A stretch of DNA of 64,000 nt, taken from positions 15,316,501 through 15,380,500 of the forward strand of contig AP031353.1 in assembly GCA_037833965.1 (NCBI GenBank), in the 5' to 3' direction. This stretch comes from Marchantia polymorpha subsp. ruderalis (taxonomy: Eukaryota > Streptophyta > Marchantiopsida > Marchantiales > Marchantiaceae). A model generated the notes under the pieces. That model ran no database searches. It was not told the DNA's origin and saw only the letters and a program-made list of their open reading frames with translations. This document shows, piece after piece, positions 45,082 through 58,400 of the stretch. Position 1 is the stretch's first letter. Each line of letters starts with the position of its first letter. Position numbers and translations under genes: made by a program.

Positions 45082-48000
45082 CTATGCTCTCAGAGTTGAA
45101 GAAATGTCCGTGTAAGGCATATTTCTGCCTTCCGGTTCTACCATATATTGCTGTGTATGCAAGTATGTCTCTAACCTGTTGACGACTGCCCTTGCATCGA
45201 CATCGTCATGACTCTTGAGGCTTACAAGATACTCTGAGACAACAACTTGCATAAGCTTCATAAATGGCTTTGGATATGCCTTATAGATTCTAAACCCTGC
45301 TATCTGCAAACAAGGGCAGCAGATTACTGAGCATTTCTTCAACACGCAAAGTAGTGAATATTCCTGACAAATAGTAAATCATGACTACCGGTTCAGCAAT
45401 CTTTCGAACCGCTAAAATCGTCTTGACATACATGAATATCTCTGGAAAAGAAAGACACTCTCTTCTCCTATGGTCAAAAATCAACACAGTGATATAACTC
45501 AAACTCCATGACTTACGAAACAAAACTTACTCAAACTCCATCCGTCCAGCAACATCTACTTATCTGACATCGCTTATTAGTTCAAACTTTGGCAAGAAAA
45601 ACATAGCCTTACCTTCAGAAAAGATTCAAGAGCCGAAGCAGAATACCGATTTGCTGGTATCCGGTTCAACAATCGTGAGCACCAAGCCCAAGCTTCAGCC
45701 ATGCCATGAGGATTAATACCACCCCCAAGTACCTCAGTCTGTGGGAACATTTTAAGAAGTTTAAATTAGTACAAGCTAAAGTTCCTACCTACCAGCCTTT
45801 ATAACAGACATTACAGCCCAACAATATTGTCCAAACACGGCTGAACTGTCTAGAATGTTGATTTCAAAACAAAATGCTCGTGAAGGATGTATTCAAAAGG
45901 AACAGAAACAGAAACTTTATTGAAACCTGTCTGGCATCAAATCATTACTTCACAACGACAGTGTCAGTCGTTGTCAAGGCAAATATTCATCTTAGCCTCC
46001 TGCAAGCTACCGGATATTGCTGGACTTAAGAACAAGGAGTAGCATATCCCATACCTGTGTGAGTGCAGCATAGAAGGCTATGTATGCGTTCATTCTTGCA
46101 ACATAATCGTCTGTGGACTCTAATTTACCATCTTCCTCCTTGTATCCCATTATTTTATAATATGCTTCATCACTCTGATACTGGGTCTGCACAGAAGATT
46201 CAACGGTAAGTAAAAAACCCTCGGGTTCAGATGTCAGGAGATTCTCAAAAAGCTGCACGGTTTACTTGATATGAATGACACATCTCAGAGCAAATGAAGA
46301 ATCGTACACTCCAAGTCAAAGAAGCCTAATTACCTTGTTAAATACGTAGTACTTTGGCACGGTAAATACACAGACTTGATGGAGTTGCGCAAGCACTGAC
46401 TCCATCACAAAAGGAATCTGCACCAACCATCAGGGTTAAGATACATGCTAGTAAGCTAAGAAGAACCAAAATACAGTAGCTTCTTCTTGTAAGACACAGC
46501 GCAATACATACACAGACTAGCCGTTCTTTAGTCCTCTGTTGATAGAAAGGTAGGAGTTCTTTTGTCCTGCCTATTTTACAACCGAGACAGATAAAAATTA
46601 TTCTTCATCAAGCGAGGACTCCAAACTTTGGACAATAAACATGATCAAACTTCGCATGAGATGACGAGAAAGTCACCTGAGATGCAACATTCACTACCAC
46701 TTGGGCGAGTGCAAACGAAAACGATGGTAATTTTTGCACTTGTGATTCGCACTGAGACAGAATCTGCGCTCAACATCCACAGACGTACAAATAAATAAAG
46801 CTTAAGCTTCTTAATCTCTCATCACATAAATTACAGAAGACATGACAATCGAAATTACATGTAGCAGTCAAACAGTGCAAAGGACTGGTTTTCATTCCTA
46901 TAAACAACATTTGCAGCAAATGTTGTTCATAGGAATGAAAACCAGCAGGAATGTTGACACCCCTTTTTTTTTTTACATTATATAACTGCTTACGTAAATC
47001 ATGTGCAGAATGATGGGAATCAAGTGGGCACGACTTTCACCTTCTTTCCTAGTGTAACCATCATAAATTGGATTGGGGGCCCACGGGGGTCCTTCATAGT
47101 CTGAATCAATTCCGCTGATTTTTTTCTGCAAATACATCGCATAAAGGATTATCACATTCCCGGAGATCTAGGAAGCGGACTCATAAGATAACGATATGTA
47201 ACCAACACTCAACACGAGATTTTCCAAATTGATGCTCGTCTTCAATTTTGCTCTCCAAAAGTATTTAGACCCTCTTTACTAACCTAACTTGTTCTTGAGT
47301 GGCAGACACTTGCTGAAGATGCTTGATGATCTTTCTTTCGTACACCTTCAATTCCTGTTTCACAAGAGCCATGCTAACTTTGTTTCAGTTATTAAATTGA
47401 ATAGACAAGGACATCATGACTTACGGTAGTCGCTATGCATCGACGAACACAAGGTTACATAGACGTGGCGAACACCCACAAGTAACGAACACGACAATTT
47501 CGTGCAAGCAGTAACTTCACTCCTGCAAGAGTCTAAATTCTAGCTGGCACGCAAAAGTGTGAGGGTTAAATACAGCTCTGTGACCCCGACTTAATGAACA
47601 TTTAACTGAAGGGCGAAGAGTAGTTCTAAGATGTTCGAAGAAGAAAGCAACCTTCTGCAAAGCTGGATCATTAGCCAGACTCTTATATGAATCTTGAAGC
47701 TCCATAAGTTTATTCAATCTCTGCTCCTCTAGCTTTGCAGCGTTGTCTGCAACTCGAGGTTTCGGCACTGCCACATAAAAATCTTCCGTTAAATTACTCT
47801 TGCAGGCCAAGGTTTGAATCATTCCATACAGACCTCCTGCACAAAATACGACACGCAATACGTATTTTCTACACAGAAAGGAAAGTTCAAGCAATTTTTT
47901 TTGTAATACCTATAAAGCTTGCAGACCATGCACAACCTGAATGAAACTAAGCACGCAGCAGAAGGCTTGTGAATTAGACCAAACATGAGGAAGAGAACTT

Positions 48001-50827
48001 TGAAGACAGACCACAGATGAAAGACCTATAATCGAGACAACGTGAGGAAGGGAAATAATATCAGCATTAACCTGAAGATGCTTTTACTCTAGCCGCCTCT
48101 TGGTTAGAACGAATCTGCGCCTTTTGTTCAGCCTCTTGCTTCGCTTTAGTCTCTTGTTGTGCTCGCTGCAATGCTGCCGCTGCAGCAGCATCTGCTTGCG
48201 CTTTCCTATTCGCAGCCTCTGCTGCCGCCTTCTTCTTCTCTTCCTCTGCCAATCTTCTGGCCTGTAATCCAAAAATTTAACTACACTGAATTACCACCCA
48301 CTCCCAACTTTACTTGTGTAGATCTTTCTCAAATATAACTCATCTCAGTGCAACACATTGTATCAAACACAACCAGAGTAACAACACATGAAAGAAACAA
48401 GTCTTGACTCAAAAAGCATTTGGTTTAGGCTTGACACACGACCACCAACGCAGTACAGAATATAGATCTATCCATCAAATTCACGTCCAAACAAGGTTCA
48501 TGGAAGGTTGTACGAGAGCTGGAGTTGACTGAAACTAATCCCTCTCTTTCTACAAGGACAATTGCTAGCAGTGCTCAAGCGTTCGATTAGGGAGACCACA
48601 TTGCAAATAAACCTGAAAAAGAAAAGTGCATAGTCTGGCCGTGGCTCCAATTTTAGTTTAAAGTGACAACACGTCTGGAAAAGCGCCCATATGGCAACAC
48701 TCCGTTATCCAACTAGTGGCTGCTGAAGTTGAGTAAGAGTAAAAGATCATAAATTTCTCACTTTTCACATCTCCTCTCCTCTGATATGATCAGTGGCTAG
48801 GAGGCACACCAATCTATCCCTTGGAAATAGGGAGAACATAAATTAGGCCGGTAGAAACTTACTTTTTCTTCTGCCTCTGCTTGTGCTCTCTCCTGCTGTT
48901 CCTTCAGTCGAGCAAATTCTCTCCTTCGAGCCTCTTCAGCAGCCGCTGCTTCTTTCCTAATGCGCTTCTCTTCGACTTGATATCGCTGCTCATGGTCGCG
49001 TTGTAAAGCTGACAAGTGCATATCACGAGCCTCTGCACTGCCAAAATTATTTGGTCCACAGTTTATCAAACGAGAAGTTTTGAACATAGAGTCAACACAC
49101 ATCCCTCCAGTCAGACCAACTACATATTTCGAGGGTCAGGTTCCCAAGAATTCCAGAACTGCGACCATGAATGTAAGATGATGAAAGCACAAAGATAAAT
49201 AGCAGAAGTAGAGAGACACCAGTCGTTGTCACTCTAAGCAGTACCGTTCATATTTATGTGCCAGTCATCGCCTGTATGCGATAAACCGGTTTTCAACTAT
49301 AGTACTCTTAGTGGGCCACATAAAAGATTAACAACACGAACTTTTAAGCGAAGATACGTACATCAATCTTTGATCTTGCTTGTCATTGCGACGTGCCATT
49401 TCGCACTTTGCAGCTACTTCCTTCTCTAACTGAGAGAATTTAGCTGTAATTCGGTCTTTTTCCTCCCTCAGTAAATCGTCAAGAGAAGAAACTCTGGTTC
49501 TGATCTCTTCCTGTTAGAATCATTTTAACACCATTAGACTATCAACGTCTGAAGAGGGTGAGAGTGCAAGGCCATGTATTGATGAACACTGCAAAAACGT
49601 ACCTGCACCCTCAGAATACGCTCGCGTTCTAGCTCCAACAGTGCAGCCTCAATCCGTTCTGTTTGAGGCAGAAGAGGAGACCTGTACCCGTAGCAAACCA
49701 GGTTTACTGTCATCAGCTACCGAGAACGAATTCCAGCCGTGAATATATTAAATGTCAACATCGTAGAATTAAAGATGCCCTCCGTAGAAAAAATAAAAAT
49801 GCAAAGCACATGTTTTGAATGGTTCCTAAAGGACCTCTTACGGAACCAAGATACTGAAACAACGACATGCGACTGAGCAGCAAGCCGAGACAAGAAATTT
49901 GAAAACATGAGACGGCAACCCAGAGACCTACAAAATGTGAAGAAACTCATCAAGAAACTGGTGTCAAAAATCAGAGGAAAGTGAAACCACGCTCTTTCAT
50001 GTGAAGTATACTCAAGTATCTGATCGATGAATACTAGGACTTCTTACCAAACTGTAACTATAGATGCTATTAGTAAATGAAAAAAAGAAGACAAACACAT
50101 GCTCGGTTACAGAGTACTACTTTACCTATCAGCATTGCTTTCTCTTGAAGGAGAAGGATCCTTTTGTTGGACAACTTCCGACTTCAAAGGCAAGGGTGTA
50201 GATATGGTTTCTTCATCATCACTTGAATCACTGTCATCACTTGAATCGAACGCTTTCATGACAAATGATTTACTTTTCCTCCCAAAATCTGCTACTTTGG
50301 ATAAGTTCCGCCACGAGACACTGCAATGGTTGTTCAAGGATATTATCAACAACAATCGACCAGAGGAATGTATCATTCAACGTGGTCAACCCACTGTACA
50401 GTTATAATCTTTCGGTGATGATCATTCACTAGCATTCGGAATATCTTAATCCTCAAGGAAATATCTAAAATGTTTGCTCAAACGAACTAAGAGCTCAACG
50501 TGGGCTATGGGAACGGAGAATCACTGAGGACAACTTGAAAGAATTTTCAGACAACCTTCTGTCTACATGATTAATTTAAAACCTTCAAGATTCCCTTTCC
50601 CGGATAAAACCAGTTTAGACTTACTCAGTAGGGCGCAAGGGGGTGGAGGTATTGTGCGGTAGGCCAGCAGCAGGTAGCTTGGAAGAGATGTCATCGAGCT
50701 CCTTTGTAAGATCTTCCAAACCCCAGTCGGGATCCGGATCCAGTCTTGAAAGAGCCCCGGGAGCCCATTTCACAGTTCCAAAAGGAGAGGGAACCTTTGG
50801 TGTCAAGATTAGCCTCGTTCCCATCAT
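45082..50827 (-). CDS. GLE1: GLE1 mRNA export factor
   Basis: GLE1 is the nuclear-pore-associated mRNA export factor that, with IP6, activates a DEAD-box helicase on the cytoplasmic face. Fourteen exons join in phase: 50827-50625, 50320-50126, 49681-49603, 49510-49362, 49037-48863, 48261-48072, 47836-47652, 47354-47289, 47125-46994, 46763-46677, 46417-46334, 46186-46055, 45738-45613 and 45303-45082, giving 674 aa. The N-terminus has DPDWGLEDLTKELDDISSKL, followed by an acidic Ser/Asp patch (SSDDSDSSDDEE). Then comes a long charged coiled coil (about residues 160-330; EEARRREFARLKEQQERAQ and an Ala/Lys/Glu-rich stretch). The C-terminal GLE1 domain includes DYEGPPWAPNPIYDGYTRKE, FTVPKYYVF, QSDEAYYKIMGYKEEDGKLE and GGGINPHGMAEAWAWCSRLL. 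The start is the first of two tandem ATGs. One acceptor was chosen to fit homology (46186); an alternative at about 46252 would add 22 residues. Confidence 0.94.
46885..46945. repeat. Near-perfect inverted duplication, 30-bp arms
   Basis: The arms at 46885-46914 and 46916-46945 are reverse complements except for one A-C mismatch (46902 opposite 46928), with a single base between them. The arm starts ctggttttcattccta. It lies in a GLE1 intron, between the exons at 46994-47125 and 46677-46763. Confidence 0.95.
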
Positions 50828-51603
50828 TGTTCCGTGCGCAGGTCTTACCCCTTGTTCCTCTTATATCCCAGTCAAGCTTGATGCAGGGCAGTTTCAAGCT
50901 TCGAAACATTACCCATCTGAAACAAGAAAAGAACATGTTAATCATCACCTCCCTAACGTTTAACATTTGAAGACGAAAATTCTCAGCTGGTCGATCACCA
51001 GGGCAATTTTAGTTTCCACATTTGGGTGATAACGCATTGCTAACTTACAGTTGTGGGCTACAGGATAAATTAAAATTTGCTGACTTCCACTCTCGATACG
51101 AAGTACAATAAGATGAATTGTTCCTTAGTGAGATAAGATTTAAGCATAAGAGGACCATAGAACTCAAAGTTCACTTTCGTGCCCAGATTCCGAGGGCTAT
51201 TCACACTTTCCAGTTCATAAAACATCACCTTAGGGCCTATACACGTGCCTGCCCATAAAAAATTGCTTGTTCATACACATGCCCGAGGATGATAACGACC
51301 GATGCATTGCATTGTGTACATCTCAATCTGCAAACTCTCTGAGTTTAGAAAAATTTTAAAAACCGTAGAAACCTAGGAACACACCTTAAAATCAAAACAC
51401 TGTGCCCTCAGCGTTTTCTTCCTGTACTGTCTAGATGATATCAGCATTTCTCAAATCAGCTCACCTCTCTTGTCCAGGTTGGAGGGTGACATTGGCGAAT
51501 TGCCCATGTACACTGGCAACGGAGTTGTAAACTAGCAAAATACTCAGAAACTGCAGATGTTCATAAAACCTCTGAAGAAACGCGTTTCGAGCTCAGCTGC
51601 TTA

Positions 51604-51615
51604 AACCCTAAACCT
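51604..51615. promoter_or_regulatory. Telobox upstream of GLE1
   Basis: AAACCCTAAACC matches the plant telobox consensus, about 0.78 kb upstream of the GLE1 start codon. In seed plants such motifs are enriched in promoters of translation and RNA-processing genes. Function here is inferred only. Confidence 0.45.
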
Positions 51616-53562
51616 GCGAATGTCCGGCCAAACGGTCAGTTGCATCTCCAACGCACCAAGAAACTACCACCAAGTCATGACTTTTACTCCAACAAGCAAC
51701 TTTTTCTTTTCCAGCTTCATCAGCAGTAGAATTCAAATTGACATATGCAATTCCCCCTCAAAACGCGTTGCATTGCACCACGCAGCACGATCAAATAGTT
51801 CAAACCAAAGATTAGTGACCACATTGGGATTTACCTCGTTCGATCGATCTGAGCTGAACAGAGGGAGTTCGATAATCGAATCTTGTCGAACGCCTCTTCT
51901 GCACGAGAGACACGAATCTCCTCAACCAGATCGCAACCCAATGATCGGGAGCTGCATGTGTTCCAAGTCCGATATCCCAGCATTCAAAAAAATCCCCAAA
52001 CCGGACATGCTAGTAAAACACGTTTTTGTTCGCAGTTTGCAGGCTATGCGGCAAATGTCAGCCAAAATTTCTTTCCGCCGGCAACTCAGCGATATCAGAA
52101 GTTATTTCCGGACACTGCTTGAAGCTGCTGAAGTGGAACCTGTCATTCACTGTCTTTTGCGCAACGACATGTCCCGCACAGGAGCTGTCCCATGACCGCA
52201 GTGGACCGACTGGCGACTTCATCCGGACGAAAAAGGCGGGAGGGGAAAACTCCGGCATCCGAACGTTGGACTTTCCCGGTTCTGAATGTTTGCATGTGGA
52301 GATATTAAATTATTGCATCAAACAAGGAGCGCCATCTTCCACGTTCCCAATTAAGAGTTGGAGTGGGTATCTGGTCTCAAAATAGCGCATAGAGGCGACG
52401 CCCACACATCAAAGGCCATGGATGAAGGCTAATGTTTTTGGAGCACCGAAGAAAACGATTTCTATTTCTGTTCACATGATTAATATGATAAATCGAGGTA
52501 GTACTCGACTATCGGTTTTTTCTTGTTCTCTTCACGTGTGTCAAAGTTTCACATTTAATATCTTCGTGCTGAAGTTGTTCTCTTTTCCTTCCACCACTCT
52601 TCAATTTTCACTCTGCTTTTGTTTACTAGCAAAGCTAAGATAAATTGAATCCATACGCTCCAGGGATAAGGAAGACAGTTCTCGTCCATTCTGATGAGGA
52701 GGAGGCGTCTGACTACAAGCATCCCAAGTCTTTGACATGCGCCCGACCACATACACATGGAAATGGGCAACCATCATCAGCATCACGAGACCCTCGAAAT
52801 ATTCATAAAATTTTTGAAGTACACACCACACTTGGCCAATACAAACATATCGCAAGCATCACTAGATTTATTCTATTTCAGGTAATAATTATCGAGATTC
52901 TAAGAAGTGCATAAATAGACTCGGCTAGGTTTATACATGTAAAATTCATTGCTATTGCTAAAAATAATTGGCATTGTATTACACATGTAAAAAAAGATTT
53001 GGATAACTGTGAAAATAGCTGCGCACAATGTTCCTTTCCTGTGAACGCACTTGAAGATTATGGTTGATTTTTGGAAACTTGACCCAAATTGAACCAAATC
53101 AGTGAAAATATAATAAAATCCTTAATGTGTACTTGCATATTCATTTGGTAGTAATTTGACCATTCGATCTTCAGTTAATGTAGGAGGTATCGAAGACCCT
53201 ATCTATGAGCAGTGAGTATTAAACAGCAGTTTTTTAAATGTTCATTCGCATGTAGGGTCTTTTATTTTTTGTTTTCTCCTCATCAGGTTACTGGAAAAAT
53301 ACAGAAAATAAGATGAGAATTTATGACGTTATTCGCTTACCCAAGATGTACCAGCAAGTACCACAGTATTCCACCCTCAAGTACAAGTTATGCACGTTAT
53401 ACACAGAATCTTCTAACACATCACCTTTGTCATTCGTCCGAATCAGATAGGCGAAGGAAATTTGATAGAAAATCAAAGAAAACAGACGGATCTCAACTTC
53501 AAAGTACTGAATAATAGCAAAATGCATGGGAATCTTAGAAGGTAATGCATAATAAGTTAGAA

Positions 53563-53685
53563 GCTATCCACGATGAGCCTTCTGAGAATTGAGGAAAGAC
53601 GATTCCGCTGAAGGAGTAAATGCAACTCCTTCAGCCGAATTGCCTGATTCTCACGACTCTGCATTATCTACAATGGCTCATGATC
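53563..53685. repeat. Imperfect fold-back element with a 16-bp near-perfect core
   Basis: The core arms 53602-53617 and 53625-53640 are reverse complements with one mismatch around a 7-nt loop. Complementarity resumes outward with gaps: the left tgagaattgagg pairs with the right cctgattctca, and the left atgagcc pairs with the right ggctcat. The extended structure spans about 120 bp and resembles a decayed fold-back element or MITE. Confidence 0.65.
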
Positions 53686-54600
53686 CGAGCTTACAAATTC
53701 TTTGCAACTAATGCTGAAATTTAGACTTGGCGCATATTTTAGTAAATCATGTCAAGTATCTGCATGTATGTCTCCATACATATACTGATTCCAACGATAT
53801 AACAGATTTTCCACTAAAATTCATTATTGTATCCAGGTGCAGTACTAAAACCCACGTCCCGGACAGATTTTGAACTTCAAATGGACAGAATCGGGAAAAA
53901 ACAATGAGTGGATAAGCAGTAATGATGAAATGTGGGCCTGGTCTGGTAGTCAGAACTCATTGTGCCAAGTTTTGGCTTCCAGTTTAAATAGTTGACATCC
54001 ACATGGATGGGGCCCAACCAGCTACAACCTCCAGTCAGATTCAGTTCACAAACGGTCCCACTATGTACAGTACAGTATAACACTACCGACCATACAATAC
54101 ACTATGTAGAATGGATCTAATCCTGATTTGGGAATCTCATTGCAAACCGTTGACCTTCAACCTCGTCAAGAAACGAACGAAGGGACCTGGGGGATATTCC
54201 CTTCGTAGTCATATCTAATCCTATAACACCGGATGATACACCATCCTCGCAATCAAGATAACAACCACATTAAGCTCGTTGGACAACCCACCTCTAGCAG
54301 ACGCACAGTGCTTATAGCTTGGACGCATTATTTTAGTCTGGTGCATTATTTGGACAATTCTACTAGTCTGAGAACACGCTTTCGAAGCTCTCCATCCGCA
54401 ATTCCATCACATCAGGCCCTCAGCAGGACCCGAGAATGACAGCAGCTACTCTGATTCAATCGATCTATGGAGACCCGAAGTCCGCCCCCCACCACGAGTC
54501 AATAATTATTCCTCGGATCCAGCAACAGTCATCGACCAGTGCTAGGAGAATTTCTTGTACGATGCGGATCCAAAAAAAATCAAAAGAATCACATCGGAAC

Positions 54601-55406
54601 GCAGTCGCAGATGGATCCAATTCGTAATGATGAGGGAGGGACCGAGCGAGCTGCGAACGACGGAAGCGAGCTCTCGTTGCACACATGGAGAGAAAAGCCA
54701 GGGCGTGGGCCCCACCGCGGGAGGAGGAGGAGCCCCAGGCCGAAAAGAAAATAGGATCGTCACCGAAACAAACCTCCGAAACGTCCAGCGTGGCGGATCC
54801 GCCCTCCGCTCTCCGTCCCCACCGCGCGCCTCTCTCACCGGACGAGTAACGGAGAGACTTGCATGCTGCATGCATGCATGACATGGCATCTCATCGCAGA
54901 TATCGTACCCATCGCCATCCGATACTCGAGCGTGCGCTCCTGCTTTCATTATCAATCGATAAGTCGGTGGGACCACATGGGGCCATGGGTGACGGACGGA
55001 GGAGCACCGATACGAATGGCGGTTCGGGTCGGTTCGGTTCGGTTCGAGCTCAGCTGAAGTCGGAGGCCGGGGCAAGGGAAGGGGCTGGGGGAGGCGCAAC
55101 AGCCGAAGAGTTAAATGTGCCTGCGCGAGGGAAGCGACAGAGGACCGCTCCCTCTCCCTCTCCCCCTCCCCGTCGTCGCTCTCTTGGGATATCCTTTCTC
55201 GGTCCAGCGCCGGTGCTCTCAATCTGCGAGCAGGCGACGAGAAGTGGCATCGAGCGCTGCTGCTGCTGCTGCTGCAGCTGCTGGAGGTTTGTTTGGGTTG
55301 GCGGCTCTCGAAGAGGCGAGGGGAGATCGAGCGGGGAGGATGAGCATGGGAATGTCGGGCTGAGGGCGCGAGCTGGGTCTAGGAGGCTGCGGGGCTGTTG
55401 GGAGCC
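54601..55406 (+). promoter_or_regulatory. GC-rich leader/promoter island of the ISN1-like gene
   Basis: Composition becomes very GC-rich from about 54.6 kb up to the ATG at 55407. It includes a CTG run at 55256-55283, a ggttcg repeat near 55021-55045 and a CT-rich patch at 55147-55170. Long frames on both strands are low-complexity and unrecognised. The region is interpreted as promoter plus 5' untranslated region. Confidence 0.45.
55256..55283. repeat. CTG trinucleotide run
   Basis: About eight CTG units with one CAG interruption, 125 bases upstream of the ISN1-like start codon and probably transcribed. Confidence 0.9.
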
Positions 55407-58400
55407 ATGGCTGCCGCGAGCTCGTGCGGGTGCCCCCCTCTCGTGTCGAGCTGCGCTGGGGATTTTGGCAAGCGGCGGTTGGAATTTGCCGTCGGGTCCT
55501 CGGTGAGGATTTCGCCTTGTCGTCTGCACTCTGCACATTCTGCTCTGTTGCCTGTTTTTCGGGGAAGCCTTCGCGGTGGGAGGAATTGTGAGGAGTCGGG
55601 TTCTCGAGCTGTGGGTTCGGAGTCGCTGCTTGGGCTTCTGGCTCTTAAACCCGAGGAGTCTTTCGGGAGTTTTGGTGAATTGCGGTGCGGTCGAGGAGAG
55701 CAGAGACGAGGCGAGAGGTGTGCAATTGTCGCGAATGTTGTGAGCAGGACGGGCGTTTCTACTTTGGAGGGAAATCAGTCTTGTGGTTCCGGGATTTTCG
55801 AAACTGAGGGAGAGGTGCAGCATCAAGAGAGGGATGGGGCGGTGGGAGGTCCTTGCAGAGAGCATGCGGCACCTCCTGCGGTCAGCAGCAATGGATCTGT
55901 GACTGCAGATGTGGAGGTCGAGGTCGCAGAAGAGCTCAACTCTGGGAAGGAATTGGATCCACAGCTGGAGTCCAGAGAAAGTGTGGTAGAGACTGGAGAG
56001 GAAAAGAATAGGACGGGGAATGGTACGCCGAGCTCGAGTAAGAGTGGGATGAGGTGGAGCATGCTGTTGAGCACAGCTGCACTAGAGGATGCCCATTTGT
56101 CACGAGCTAGCAGCGTGACCGACGCTCATGTGTTACGACGCAAAGGCAGACTAAAAGAACAGGATGGTCTTATCGAGTTCATTATATCAATGCACAACAC
56201 TCATTCTCCCTTTCAGGTTGGTAATTTGATCTCAGCTATGTCAATTTTTTACTCTGAGCTCTGTAGGCGGCCTTTGTCTGTCACCGCGATGTCACACATT
56301 GGCTGATAGTCTCGGGAACAATCCCCGTTCAGTCTCATCCACATTTTAGAAAGTTTTTCCTCCTATTAACGTGTGAAGCGCAGATAGTCAAGGAGGTCTT
56401 TACATTTTTCAAGCCAGATTCAAAACACTCTTCATTGTTTTGGTTCGGTATGATCTTGGGTTTAAGAATAACTTGTTTTATCAATAATTCGACTGTTATG
56501 GAGTTCCAAAAATGCATCTATGACCTGAACATAAGTGATTGGAGAGAGTTCCTTTTAAACCCCTAGTAATTTTCTGCACTGTGGAATTGGGATAGTGTAC
56601 GCTATGTTTCTTTTGAGGTAAGGAGTTCAATACTCAATCTGTGTTCTTTCGGAATATTTTTCAACCTAAATTCTTGGATGTTGGATTTTTCGGTTCACCA
56701 AAAGGTGAAGTGGGAGGTATGCTCTTGGAACCCAGAGTTTGTACTGTTCCAGCACATTTGTAGTCCCTATCTTGACCTTATTTGACATAATTGACGGTTG
56801 TTTCTATATTTGCAAGGTTGTCAATTTCTACACTGCGTCTGTTTCTGTGACCTATGTTACTTATATTTTTTTTAGGCCATCGTAGAATACTGATACATCA
56901 CCTAGCTTGAGTCCTCAGACGTTAAGCTTTTGAATGAATGTATTACACCCGAAGCAAAATGAAAAAATAACTCATTAAGGTGTCGGTTGTCCTCCATCAT
57001 TCAACCTAGAAGTGCATATGCTCACAACAGCTGCATCTATCAGGGAACAGTAACAGCTTCCCATCTTGTATGCCTAAAGCTTGTGAATCGCTTGGTTCAG
57101 TCCTTTGACAAGTTATTGTCCCAACATACCTTAAAATTGCAACAAAGGTCCAACAAGGAGCATCTGGCTACAAGCAAGATATCGTTTTCATGCATTTAGG
57201 TTTCTGGATGTTGCGTTGTTGCTATAAGAAGTAGTGACATATGTCGAAAAATCGAATTGATTTGTCTTTCCATCGTTCTTTTGAAATTCAACCGTTTCGA
57301 TCGAATTTAATCTTGTTATGTTCGATCGTCAGTATCGTGTCTATAGAGAAGCTTTGAATGAACCAAAGATTTTCCTCTTTATGACAATCCTTCTTTTCTT
57401 GCGTATGGCTTTATTCATATGAATCAGGTTATGGAGAAGGTGGAAAGGTGGATCCGGGAGCACTTGGAGGACCCCAAGCGCAGCACTCTCGCAAGGCTTG
57501 TGCCCTCAGTTGGCCGTTTTTATACACCGTTACCGCTTGTTCGAGCTCTGCAAGAGTATGACGAATTCGCTTCGCTCTCAAGGCGGAGATATGTACCACC
57601 AAATTTTGCAGAAATTCGTCATGTCTTAAACATCGCTCAGGTGTGCTTTTGTGCCACAACACGATCATGAGAATGTCCTAGTGATTCTGATTTCTGTAGG
57701 AAAGGTTCACCCTTGTACGCATTAGCCTTGAAAAATCTGCGCAGAGGTTGCATTTTTCATAAGAGTGCATCAATATATGGCTCTAATGTGCTATTGTCAA
57801 AGAGTTGATGGTCTTATTGTTAAACAGCCCTCAGACAATGTTGTCATGAAGTTACAAGTACCTAGTTGTGAAGTTTCCTTACTTACTCGCAAAGAGTTTC
57901 ATCAGAGCAATTTTGTGATTGTAGGTACATGCTATTGCGGGACAACTTTCTTTGATAACTTTTGATGCAGATGGAACACTTTATGCTGATGGGCATCACA
58001 TTCAACGGGACAACAAAATGATAGATCATATTATAAAACTGATGCAGGAGGGGTGCCATGTTGCCATAGTTACTGCGGCAGGCAAGATATTCACTCCGTA
58101 GCTATTTGTATCTCGCACCTCCATTGACCACTGTGATGGGAACCCTGTAGGGAGTATACTTTGTCGACTGTACTTATTCAAGTGATCAAAATTCTCTTCG
58201 ATAGGAAAATCATCAGTTGAATTTTGCATTGTATTTGATCGGGAACATATGCTGCGTTGCAGGGTATCCTGGAGATTCTTGCCGATACGAAGATAGATTG
58301 GCTGGGTTACTGGCCGCTTTTAAGGATTTAGAGCTGCCACCTCGGATTACTCAACTTTTCCACGTCATGGGCGGCGAGTGTAACTATCTTCTTCGCGTAA

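Larger units (their letters stand above)
50828..54600. other. Divergent spacer between GLE1 and the ISN1-like gene, left part
   Basis: The stretch next to 50827 should contain the GLE1 leader and promoter. A telobox AAACCCTAAACC lies at about 51604. No coding exon with family resemblance was found. The frame 51620-52195 is an uninterrupted but unrecognised reading frame. A fold-back structure lies at 53563-53685. Confidence 0.45.

Noticed and set aside
51620..52195. Plus-strand frame of 191 codons as a gene
   Set aside because: No domain, no splice-consistent neighbours, unremarkable composition, and a position in a divergent promoter spacer. Length alone is not enough.
54542..55222. Minus-strand frame of 226 codons in the GC-rich island
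   Set aside because: No family resemblance, biased composition, and overlap with other long frames on both strands indicate a compositional artefact.
55050..55865. Long minus-strand frame (271 codons) opposite the ISN1-like first exon
   Set aside because: It is low-complexity (Arg/Ser/Pro/Gln-rich), antisense to a supported exon and GC-rich leader, and shows no domain. GC-rich DNA has few stops, which explains its length.
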